A stretch of 64,000 bases of DNA from Platerodrilus igneus (Eukaryota > Arthropoda > Insecta > Coleoptera > Lycidae): positions 1,612,001 to 1,676,000 of the forward strand of contig JARFIW010000108.1 of NCBI GenBank assembly GCA_036346225.1, given 5' to 3'. The notes below the pieces were generated by a model. It made no database searches. It saw only the letters and a list, made by a program, of their open reading frames with translations, and had not been told where the DNA came from. The first letter of the stretch is position 1, and every line of letters begins with the position of its first letter. Made by a program: the position numbers and the translations under genes. Of the stretch, positions 46,567 to 56,154 are shown in pieces.

Positions 46567-46921
46567 CCTGCACGTTGAAAAATATTTGTTTCGAGCATAT
46601 AAAAGAAAGCATTTCTTTCGAAGAACCTCCTCGTTATTGCATTTTTCATCGTATTCAAACAACCTGAATGTTCCAGTTTTAGAATAACATTAAAAATTAT
46701 GACGGGTAGCTATACCTATCATCTTCCTTACACACACTATTTATAAAAATAATTAGCATTTTCTTTTTCAAATAATTTTCCAACCGTATTCTTAGAACGG
46801 TACATTTAAATAACACCAACAACCAGCATATTCTATAGAAATGTTAACAAGTGTAAACTATTTATGTGAGAAATACCAACATAATAGCAAATAAATATAC
46901 AGAATAAGAAAGTAAACTTAC
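46565..46921 (-). other. Intron sequence after the GATA exon
   Basis: On the minus strand the exon is followed by GTAAGTTTACT (46921 down), a consensus 5' splice site. The next expected exon, for the basic tail of the GATA finger, was not found anywhere to the left in the window, so this intron could be longer than 46 kb or the rest could lie elsewhere. Confidence 0.6.
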
Positions 46922-47056
46922 ATTGTGTAGTTTATAGTAAAGTCCACATGCATTACAAACGGGTTCGCCGTTCTGGTTGCGCCTCCAAAGGGTAGTGGTC
47001 GTCGTTTTGCAGTTGGCACAACTAGTACCCGCCCTTCTTGCCGCGCTCTGTAGGCT
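46922..47056 (-). CDS. GATA transcription factor, exon for the C-terminal zinc finger
   Basis: This is a 135-base exon, exactly 45 codons. The minus strand reads TTTTCCTTTCAG before it (3' splice site) and GTAAGT after it. The translation includes [20 protein letters not shown] and [20 protein letters not shown]. The four zinc Cys (CANC and CNAC) and the LWRR block are all present, the form of the second (C-terminal) GATA finger that binds (A/T)GATA(A/G) in DNA. Exon ends after KLHN are known from animal GATA genes. It fits the GATA1/2/3 (grain-like) class better than serpent- or pannier-type fingers, but the paralogue cannot be fixed from one exon. It is the only intact host coding sequence in the window. 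Confidence 0.95.
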
Positions 47057-47794
47057 CTGAAAGGAAAACAGTCCATCAACATCAAATCATTCTACTGAAA
47101 CAGCGAATTTAAACGGAATGCACTTCTGTACTCATGTCACCAACATAAACCCATTGTCAGATTTAATTGGATAGCGATCTCCACTCGATAAGAGAATCGG
47201 TGAGTTTACTGGCGACATTCGCTTGCGCTTTCTGTATTAAAACTAAGTGGATTTATTGTACACATTGTAGGCGAAAAGGAGCCCTAATCGTTTAAGTCGC
47301 GGTCTAATCGTATCCTAACTTGATTGATTACAAGATAAATAGAGTTGAATGTCGCGCGGGTGGGATTCCTTAAATGTTCTTTGCTTATTGATCGTTGCTT
47401 TCTTATATCCGGTTTTGTGTCTCTTCTATAATTATATTTAAATTGCTCCGATAATTTTACCATTTTAAAAGCAAATTATTTACATCTCCTTGTCTCAAAT
47501 CTTAAGAAAAAAAAAAAAATCTAAATGAATGTTAGGCTACTCAAATTGAACCTTAAAACCGTTTTTAGGATTTAATTTCCAAGCTGGAAATTATTTCAAT
47601 ACCCTCATTTGGTCCTAAATTAGTGTGATGTGAATTTGCACTTTCCCAGAAATGAACCTCATTTATGGGAGCCCAAAAAAGAGTAAACTTTTGCCCTTTT
47701 ATCAGGTTTTCCTTGTAGGTCGAAAAAAGTGCATTGGACTGAAATTGCATCGCATTCAAGATTAAAGAGAGTTAAATTCTGCGTAGAATGGGTA
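47057..47794 (-). other. Intron sequence before the GATA exon
   Basis: A pyrimidine tract (TGTTTTCCTTTC on the minus strand) precedes the exon. The rest is A+T-rich with a poly-A run near 47508-47518. No further exon or known repeat was recognised. Confidence 0.5.
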
Positions 47795-47939
47795 TATAAA
47801 AGGTGCGTTAACCTGCCCCCCCTTGTCAAATTGTGCTAAAAATGCTAGCGCAGCCTAATTTTACCTAGCGCAACCTAGTGCACCCTTTAGCAAAGCCAGC
47901 GCAACAAAATTGCCGTATTTAGAGGACTAAATCGGTTAG

Positions 47940-48240
47940 GCGTCGCCGTGGATCAATGTAGTAAGCGTAAGACTACGGATCCCAAGGTCCCGGGTTCCAA
48001 TCCCGACACGGCCGACTGCTTGAAAAATGGCAAGTGAGCATTTTTCACAAATATTACGCCTTCGTTCGGAGGAGAGGTTAAATGGAGGTACCGTGTGTGA
48101 GTGTTGTCACGCAGGTTAAAGATCCCTACCTTGCCTGGAACGGCAAGGGTTCGGCAAAATTCTAAATTTCCAGGCAACAAAAAACTCGCCTCCTGGCCAA
48201 TGTAGTACCTTCGGGTGGAGCATTGGAAATGTAAATGAAC
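47940..48240 (+). mobile_element. tRNA-derived SINE, copy S3, in a family B unit
   Basis: Flanked by a perfect 16-bp duplication GGACTAAATCGGTTAG at 47924-47939 and 48241-48256, which is part of the family B unit. The B box is GGTTCCAATCC, one base off. The head differs from the other copies in the middle (GATCAATGTAGTAAGCGT...). The body has CCGTGTGTGAGTGTTGTCAC and the usual GGTGGAGCATTGGAAA end. Confidence 0.85.
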
Positions 48241-48544
48241 GGACTAAATCGGTTAGTGAGGGGCTAAATTAACGCTACCCTCTTGTTGAAAATACTTATA
48301 GAGTGCTAGCGCAGATTACTTAGACGTAGCGCAACTAGCGCACCCGAAATAATAGCTAGAGCAGGCATAAAAACTTCATTATTTAAGCTTTTTATCTCTT
48401 CCAGGTGCGTTAACCTGTCCCCCGCAATGTCTATTTACGCTCAAAATGTTAGCACAACTTAATTATACCTAGCGCAACCTAGCGCACTCCTTAGCAAAGC
48501 TAGTGTAGCCAAATTACCGTATTTAGAGGACTAAATCGGTTTTG

Positions 48545-49580
48545 GCGGACCAAACCTCTCATCCCAAGCTGTAGTTTCGTGGCTACTGGGCTTGCACTGA
48601 GGTAAACGAAACCGGTAGGGCATTGCTGTAACACCGACACACCGCGCCTGTCGTGCTGTCATGGTTATGTCTCACGGGCAAGAGGGTGTGGGGATTTTGA
48701 CTTAACCTCCCGGAGCAAGAGGATACAACCTCGCTAAAAATTATAAATCCTGTGGCGAAGGACTGAGCCCAAGAAATGCGTAGCTAGTTAGTTGACCAGT
48801 CTCAATCAGTTCAAAACTTGGGGAACAGGGCCACAGGGCGCTACCCCGTTTTATTCACGCCTTCCATGCCAACAGAGAGCACCTGGCATGGCGACCATTT
48901 ACACCCCTCCTACTTGTTGGAACAATCATAAACAATATTGGTACCATAAGTAAAACAGAACCTGAAGAGGTGGAACCAGCAATGGGAACCCCTCAGGTAA
49001 CCAAAACATATCCATGGAGGTGCAGCAGACCCGGGATGCAAGTCCGCTTACAAAACCGGTGTCTGATACACCAGACACGGAGAAAACAATAAAGAAACTT
49101 GCAGGCACTAGACTGCACGCAAAGAGGCTTTCGGGTGCTCAGCGTGGGAAGCTGAGGCAAGCCAAGAAAGTCGAAGCTGAGACTTGGACCGAGTCACATC
49201 CGTCCACAAATAAGGTGTCGGTGTAGAAGGAGAGCGAGGCAGTAAAAGACTTCGTTTAGAAACTTCCACACCGACACCATCTAGAGGCGTTGGGTAGAAC
49301 GTGACAGCACCTATTCGGGCGACCAAAGTTAAACACGAAGAAAGTCGATACCTTGTCATCAAGGGACCTGTACTCTATAATTCAGGGTGCAGGCTTTGCA
49401 TATTGGGTATAATACTTAACCAGGGTCAGCACAATAAGTCTTTTAGGCTGCAGTGCGGCGGAGCCGCTTGGCAGACGCACCCCCAGGGGGAGTGGTTATA
49501 GTGGGTATGCCGCCAGGGGAGTCCCATACTTTGGCTATAAAAGCTTTCCACTCCACCGGGTTTGGAAAACTATAAAAAAA
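48545..49580 (+). mobile_element. Internally deleted LINE (element A, copy 2)
   Basis: Matches 10640-11910 without the SINE of that copy. It contains the ORF1-like stub (frame 49014-49226 with RLSGAQRGKLRQAKK) and the shared 3' end GGCTATAAAAGCTTTCCACT...CCGGGTTTGG with an A-rich finish. The endonuclease stub is not readable in this copy. It begins immediately after GGACTAAATCGGTT, the same point in a family B unit where the SINEs sit. Confidence 0.7.
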
Positions 49581-49587
49581 ACAAACT

Positions 49588-50297
49588 AGAATTCAGTTTT
49601 GTAAATTTGAATACGTTTACTGAAAGAGGAAAATTCCATCAAAGGCAATTACATTATTTGTGAAATTTCCAATAGGTATTCTTAAAATACTAATTTCACT
49701 AATATAGCCATTATGTTCCGCTATAGTGTATTAAACGAACAGAATCAGTAAACAAAAGAATTGGATAGATGCGCTAACCTCCCTGCTAGCGCAGCTTAAT
49801 TAGACCTAGCGCAACCTAGAGCACCCTTTACCAAAGCTAGCGCAGCAAAGTTACCGCATTTAGGGGATTAAATCGGTTGGGGACGGGACTAGATTAACGT
49901 TTTCCGCTCCATGTTAAAAGTACTTACTTATAATGATAGCACAGGTTACCAAGAGCTAGCGCAAACTAGCCCACCCGAAAAATAGTAGCATAAGCATAAA
50001 AGCTACAATATGGTTACTTTTTTCGGTGGGATAAACGTATATCCATCCGTGGTGTGTCTATCTCTACGCTGCGAATCAAGTTTGTTTCACACTTTTAAAG
50101 CCCATCCAATTATTTTGTTTACTGATTCTGTTCGTTTAACACACTATAGCGGAACATAATGGCTATATTAGAGAAATCCGTGTTTTGAGGATACCTATTA
50201 ACTTGGAAATTTCGTATATAATGTAATTGCCTTTGATTAAATTTCCCTCTTCCAATAAACGTATTCAGATTTACAAAACGGAATTCTTGTTTACGAA
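49588..50297. repeat. Large inverted repeat with arms of about 190 bp
   Basis: The arm at 49588-49773 reads as the reverse complement of 50106-50297 with few differences; shared blocks include AATAGCCATTATGTTCCGC and AACGAACAGAATCAGTAAAC. The loop of about 330 bp holds a family B unit. Family B units point inward from both sides, so this is the centre of a larger inverted structure. Confidence 0.85.
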
Positions 50298-50682
50298 GGT
50301 GTATAAGACCTAGATTAGCAAAACAAGTTGCTTGGAAATAGCCGTAACTAATTGCGGATGGCCCTCAGAGACAAGTAACTGTAATACAGGTTCTGTGGTT
50401 GCGCTAGCTATCTCTTGGAGTGTGCTTGGTTGCGCCAGCCCTATGTAATCTGCGCCAGCAGTATGATTTAGTTCCTCCAGCATAGAGGGGATAACGTTAA
50501 CTTAGTCCCACCAGACAAAAAGCTAAAATAATGAAGTTCGTGTGCCTGCACTACCTATTATTTCGAGTGCGCTAGGTTGCGCTAGGTCTAAGTAATCTGC
50601 ACCAGCACTCTAAGTATTTGCAACATGGGGGGGGGCTAACGTTAATTTTAACCCCCCCCCCTCGCCCCTAACCGATTTAGTC

Positions 50683-50962
50683 CATACATGTGATTCTTCA
50701 ATGCACCACCCGAAGGTACTACATTGGCCAGGACGCAAGTTTTTTTTACCTGGAAAATTTGGAATTTTGCCAAGCAAGGTAGGGATCTTTAACGTGCGTG
50801 ACAACACTCACACACGGGTCCTCCATTTTACCTCTCATCCGAACGAGGGTGTATTTTTGTGAAAAATGCTCGCCTAACATTTTTCAAGCGGACCGAGTCG
50901 GGATTCGAACCCGGGACCTTGGGCGTAGAAGTCACACACTACCACTACGCCACGGAGCCGCA
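50683..50962 (-). mobile_element. tRNA-derived SINE, copy S4
   Basis: Minus-strand copy between TAACCGATTTAGTC (50669-50682) and TAACCGATTCAGTC (50963-50976). The head reads GCGGCTCCGTGGCGTAGTGG on the minus strand, followed by ...GACTTCTACG..., which resembles tRNA-Arg(UCU), then the B box GGTTCGAATCC. This head gives the clearest view of the tRNA origin. Confidence 0.88.
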
Positions 50963-51275
50963 TAACCGATTCAGTCTTCTAAATACGGCAATTTTACTGC
51001 GCTAGATTTGCTAAGGGATACGCTAGGTTCGCTAGGTATAATTAAGCTACGCTCGCATTTTGAACACGATTAGACATTGTGGGGGAGGGGGAAGGTTAAT
51101 GCATCACCTGGAAGAGATAAAAAGCTATAAGAATGAGGTTTGTATGCCTGCGCTAGCTATTATTTTGGGCGCGCTAGGTTGCGCTAGGTCTAAGTAATCT
51201 GCACTAGCACTCTAAGTGTTTCCAACATGAGAGGCTAACGTTAATTTAGCCCCCCTCCCCCGAACTGATTTAGTC

Positions 51276-51569
51276 CTTACATGTGATTTTTCAATGCTTC
51301 ACCCGAAGCTACTACATTGGCAAGGAAGCGAGTTTTTTTACCTGGAAAATTGAGAATTTTTCCGAACCCTTGCTGTTCCAAGGAAGGTAGGGATCTTTAA
51401 CGTGCGTAACAACACTCACACACGAGACGTCCATTTTACCTCTCATCCAAACGAGGGTGTATTTTTGAAAAATGCTCGCCTAACATTTTTCAAGCGGACC
51501 TAGTCGGAATTCGAACCCGGGACCTTGGGCGTAGAAGTCACACACATACCACTACGCCACGGAGCCGCA
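51276..51569 (-). mobile_element. tRNA-derived SINE, copy S5
   Basis: Part of the roughly 600-bp tandem unit. Nearly the same as S7, including shared unusual changes (GCTTCACCCGAAGCTACTAC), so it arose by unit duplication and not by separate insertion. Confidence 0.87.
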
Positions 51570-51873
51570 TAACCGATTCAGTCTTCTAAATACGGCAATT
51601 TTACTGCGCTAGATTTGCTAAGGGATACGCTAGGTTCGCTAGGTATAATTAAGCTACGCTCGCATTTTGAACACGATTAGACATTGTGGGGAGGGGAAGG
51701 TTAATGCATCACCTGGAAGAGATAAAAGCTATAAGAATGAGGTTTGTATGCCTGCGCTAGCTATTATTTTGGGCGCGTTAGGTTGCGCTAGGTCTAAGTA
51801 ATCTGCACTAGCACTCTAAGTGTTTCCAACATGAGGGCTAACGTTAATTTAGCCCCCCCCAACCGATTTAGTC

Positions 51874-52153
51874 CATACATGTGATTTTCAATGCCCACCC
51901 GAAGGTACTACATTGGCAAGGAAGCAGTTTTTACCTGGAAAATTTGAGAATTTTGCTGTTCAAGGAAGGTAGGGATCTTTAACGTGCGTAACAACACTCA
52001 CACACGAGACGTCCATTTTACCTCTCATCCGAAACGAGGGTGCATTTTTGTGAAAAATGCTCGCCTAACATTTTCAAGCGGACCTAGTCGGAATTCGAAC
52101 CCGGGACCTTGGGCGTAGAAGTCACACACATACCACTACGCCACGGAGCCGCA
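51874..52153 (-). mobile_element. tRNA-derived SINE, copy S6
   Basis: Part of the tandem array. It has many single-base losses in homopolymers compared with S5 and S7, which may be decay or sequencing error. Confidence 0.85.
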
Positions 52154-52467
52154 TAACCGATTCAGTCTTCTAAATACGGCAATTTTACTGCGCTAGATTT
52201 GCTAAGGGATACGCTAGGTTCGCTAGGTATAATTAAGCTACGCTCGCATTTTGAACACGATTAGACATTGTGGGGGAGGGGGAAGGTTAATGCATCACCT
52301 GGAAGAGATAAAAAGCTATAAGAATGAGGTTTGTATGCCTGCGCTAGCTATTATTTTGGGCGCGCTAGGTTGCGCTAGGTCTAAGTAATCTGCACTAGCA
52401 CTCTAAGTGTTTCCAACATGAGAGGCTAACGTTAATTTAGCCCCCCTCCCCCGAACTGATTTAGTCC

Positions 52468-52762
52468 TTACATGTGATTTTTCAATGCTTCACCCGAAGC
52501 TACTACATTGGCAAGGAAGCGAGTTTTTTTACCTGGAAAATTGAGAATTTTTCCGAACCCTTGCTGTTCCAAGGAAGGTAGGGATCTTTAACGTGCGTAA
52601 CAACACTCACACACGAGACGTCCATTTTACCTCTCATCCGAACGAGGGTGTATTTTTGTGAAAAATGCTCGCCTAACATTTTTCAAGCGGACCGTGTCGG
52701 GATTCGAACCCGGGACCTTGGGCGTAGTAGTCACACACATACCACGACGCCACGGAGCCGCC
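52468..52762 (-). mobile_element. tRNA-derived SINE, copy S7
   Basis: Last SINE of the tandem array. Its head has a perfect B box and CACACAT..CACGACGCC in place of CCACTACGCC of the others. The unit after it (52763-53200) is a more typical family B unit without a SINE. Confidence 0.87.
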
Positions 52763-53451
52763 TAACCAATTTAATGTTCGAAACGCGCAACTTTTGCTGC
52801 GCTAGATTTGTTAAGGGGTACGCTAGGTTGCGCTAGGTATAATTAAGCTGCGCTAGCATTTTGATCACACTTAGACATTGGGGGGTGAGCTTAATGCACC
52901 TCCTGGAAAAGATAAAAAGCTAAAATAATGAAGTTTGTATGCCTGTGCTAACTATTATTTCGGGTGCGCTAAGTTGCGCTAGGTCTAAGTAATCTGTGCT
53001 AGCACTCTAACTAAGAATTTCCAACATGGGAGGGGGCTAACGTTAATTTAGCGCCCTCAACCGATTTAGTTCTCTAAATACGGCAATTTTGTTGCGCTAG
53101 CTTTGCTAAGGGGTGCGTTAGGTTGCGCTGGTATAATTAAGCTGCTCTAGCATTTTGAGCACAAGCAGACATTGTGTGGGGGGAGGGGGACAGGTTAACG
53201 CAATCGTAAATAAATCTTCAAATTCGGTCCAGTAGTATAGCCGAAATCAAAATTCTTAAACCGGGAAATTTTCTCATTTCAGTGAAATCGGACGTTTTGC
53301 GACATTCCAGAACCATTAAACTTGGAACAGCAAAAGCCCATTGAACAAAAGTTGTAGAAAATAAAATTTCACGTTATGAAGATACCTAAATTTTCAAATT
53401 GAGTCTTCTACAATAAAATCAAAATCGGGTTTCTTAAGTCCTAAGTTCATC

Positions 53452-54028
53452 TTACGAAGGCGTAGAAGGGCCAACAAGAATTTTAACAGCTTTAAAGGTA
53501 AATTGACTTTGATTGTTGCAATTTGCACACTACGATTGTAGATTGAAGCTACAATTGTAGGTTCGACCTACAATTGTAGGTTTAATCTACAATTGTAAGT
53601 TCGATCTACAATTGTAACTTCAATCTACAATTGTAGGTTCGATCTACAATTGTAGATTGAATCAACAATTATAGATCGAAACTACAATTGTAGATCGAAC
53701 TTACAATTGTAGATTAAAGCTACAATTGTAGATAGAACCTACAATGGCAGATAGAACCTACGATTGTAGATTGAATCTACAATTGTAAATGGAATCTACA
53801 ATTGTAAATAGAATCTACAATTGTAGATTGAATCTACAATTGTAGATCGAACCTACGATTATAGTTCGAACTTACAATTGTAGATCGAACCAACAATTGT
53901 AAATCGAACCTACAATTGTAGATCAAACTTACAATTGTAGATCGAATTTACAATCGTATTGTTCAAATTACAACAAATTTACTTTTAAAGCTGTTAAGAT
54001 TTTCGTTGATTCTTCCACGCCTTCGTAA
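53452..54028. mobile_element. Foldback-like element: inverted arms around a palindromic minisatellite
   Basis: TTACGAAGGCGT at 53452-53463 is mirrored by ACGCCTTCGTAA at 54017-54028. The arms continue inwards for about 70 bp with shared TTAACAGCTTTAAA and AATTTG blocks. Between them is a 19-bp minisatellite. Terminal inverted repeats enclosing tandem repeats are the layout of foldback-type or MITE-like DNA elements. No transposase frame is present. Confidence 0.65.
53530..53960. repeat. 19-bp minisatellite with a palindromic core CTACAATTGTAG
   Basis: About 22 units with a period of 19 bp. The core CTACAATTGTAG is a perfect 12-bp palindrome; the 7-bp linker varies between GTTCGAC, ATTGAAT, ATCGAAC and similar. 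Because linkers can be read as either strand, the whole array is nearly self-complementary. Confidence 0.93.
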
Positions 54029-54149
54029 TACGAAGCTATAAACCATCGCTATGGTTTGATAAATTAAGTAGACTTTACTATTTGATTCATGAAATCCATA
54101 TTGTTCGTATGTTTTAGATATACGGTGGCGTGTTTAGCACTACAGGCAT

Positions 54150-54620
54150 GAATGACCCGGAGTGTTTAATTTGTGATAAACCGATACATGTTGAGGCGTT
54201 AACTAAAATGAAACAGCAAGTGGTAGAAACATTGATAAAATGAAGTATAGCAAAGAAGGACAACAAGCACCTTCAACTTCAAGTTCTTACTTCAGTTGGT
54301 ATTCGAAGGAGAAGAGAACTGACAAAGGAACCACCAAGGGCCGTAGACAGAGGGTCGTGAGTTTTTATTTTAAGAAGAGATGTGTGATATGTGTGGAAGA
54401 CGAATCACAGGAATTTGTGGCCCGAGAAAGTAAGAAGCGAGATACGGTACAGTCCGTGTCAACAATTGAGTTTAAAAATTCCGTTCTAGCTGCTGCTGAA
54501 TGAGATGAAGAGGTGCTTTAAAGAATTTTTTTCAAAAATGATCTGATTGCGGCAGAGGCTTTGTACCACCGCTCTTGCAACATCAAGTATATAAAAAAGA
54601 AACAAAAACCTAATTGCCAG
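54150..54620 (+). pseudogene. Remnant of a Cys-rich TE-associated protein
   Basis: From the ATG at 54150 the frame opens MNDPECLICDKPIHVEAL with a CxxC pair. Later frames give CVICVEDESQEFVARESKK (54388-54450) and, after a shift, FFSKNDLIAAEALYHRSCN (54528-54585). The pattern of a CxxC start, a second CxxC..., and A.EA.YH..C is one I know from uncharacterised, often multi-copy insect proteins associated with transposons; I cannot name the family or function. At least two frame breaks are present. The sequence after 54620 loses similarity. Confidence 0.45.
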
Positions 54621-55305
54621 TTGGACGACCTAAAGATTAAGATGTGTCTTTGGCATTTAAATATATTTGCAAATCAAATACATCGAGGAAAATGAAGACC
54701 AATGCCAATTCACTTTGTCACAAATTTTGAAAAACTGCGAAGGCTTTGTCCCAACTCATAAAGCCTTGTTAAAAAAAGCTATAAATAAAGTATGAGGACT
54801 ACATCATCGTCACAAGCGGAGGAACTAAAAATAAGCCACCTATGCTTTCGAAATACAGGTTACAAAATTTAGCTCACAATTGGTACGACTTAAGGAATGC
54901 TGACGAAAGAGAGAGCGGCTTCGCATAGTGAAAACTACCACTGCCATTATCCGCGAAAACATCAGGTCAGTAATTTATCCCCTTGACACTTACCCCAAAG
55001 TGACTGAATTTCTGAAGGACGTTGAAAATGATATTCTAGAAACCCTTAAGCTACTTGTTGGGTCAATTGTTAACCTGAGAAAGAGGTTAACCCCCTCTGC
55101 TCGGCTCAAACAAAGAACGAAAACCTGTGCTATCTCTCGTGCGATAATTAGTACTGTGAGATGCCGGTCGCTGCTGTCCTCACTGCTCGTAGGACTTGGT
55201 GCAACGCTTCAGAAGTGGTACAGATCAAGAGATCTCCCGAAGGTGTTATCAAGTCTTGGGTTTCCTTGTTCATATTCTGAAGTTCAACATTTTCAATTAT
55301 TATAA
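54621..55305. other. Unassigned sequence with a 125-codon frame
   Basis: A plus-strand frame at 54928-55305 could be a continuation of the protein remnant to the left (LEI-rich helices), but I see no motif. It runs straight into the LINE endonuclease that begins at 55308. Confidence 0.35.
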
Positions 55306-55307
55306 TA

Positions 55308-55601
55308 ATGATGGATGCGAATGCTAAATCCGTAATGTGGCACAGCACTGAAACAAATGATAGAGGGGAAGAACTCGAAACACTAATAAATCAATACCAA
55401 CTAGAAGTCGAAAACAAAGAAGGAAATCCAAATGCATACCAAGGAAGAGCGGAGGCGACATCTAACATAGATGTCACCCAAACAAACCAAAAAGCAAGTA
55501 AGAAAGTAACAGAATGGCAGGTCTATCAAAATCTCACACAGAACGATCACAACCTGATTACGTACGAAGTAAATAGAGAAACAATTCAAAGAAACGTTTG
55601 A
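55308..55601 (+). pseudogene. LINE endonuclease fragment
   Basis: The frame begins MMDANAKSVMWHSTETND, the second half of the endonuclease with its Asp/Asn pair, then SNIDVTQTN and LTQNDHNLITYEV, in which the Ser of the usual SDH is Asn while Asp-His remains. The first half, with the QEPY block, is missing: the element is truncated exactly in front of DANAKS. It cannot work alone. Confidence 0.8.
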
Positions 55602-56154
55602 AGACGGCACGAAAAAATATAACCTGGCAAAGGCGAACTGGAAGAACATAACGAAGAAGTATATACGTCCAAACAGCATAAAAACCGAACACGACGTAAA
55701 TGACTGCGTAAAACTCCTAACTAAAAGTATCAAAAGAATAATAAAAGAACACATACCAGTAATACAATCCCAAAAACAAAACATTAGCGCAGTCTGGAAT
55801 AACGAAATGACATTGCTAAGAGTGAAAGTAAGAAGAACACGTAGGGAACACCACAAGAAAGAATATACAATCTAAATAGATATAGAAAAATCAAAACCGA
55901 ATATCAAGAGAAAATACAACAGCTAAAAGAAGAAGTTGGAATGCCTTCATAGAAAAGCATTTACAGGTAGACATTTGGAGCATGCCCTATAAAATAATAT
56001 GAGAAAACTAAGATCGCCACCAATATATTCAACGCTACAGACTGAAACATAACCTCCGACAACAGATTGGAAATCGACGGCGGAGACACTCTTTAGCGCG
56101 CTTCTACCGGACGACGAAACAGAACACGAAAACCAAATCCAGCAACAAAAACGG

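Larger units (their letters stand above)
47795..53210. repeat. GCTAGCGCA-rich repeat complex (family B) with SINEs, tandem and inverted
   Basis: Units of about 300 bp contain variants of TGCTAGCGCAG, ACCTAGCGCAACCTAGCGCA, GGACTAAATCGGTT and TTTTTATCTCTTCCAGG. They run forward at 47795-48545 and about 49770-50000, and reversed at about 50390-53210. Each unit has two similar halves. In the reversed part the unit and its SINE are repeated in tandem with a period of about 600 bp. The complex also contains element A copy 2 and two long inverted arms. The nature of family B is not known to me; there is no coding potential. Confidence 0.8.

Noticed and set aside
46287..46667. Frames on both strands through 46519-46564
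   Set aside because: They read Tyr-Ile repeats from the (AT)n tract and no real protein on either side.
53530..53960. CRISPR-like array
   Set aside because: Repeat and linker together are only 19 bp, linkers are not unique spacers, the core is a palindrome, and the context is an animal genome.
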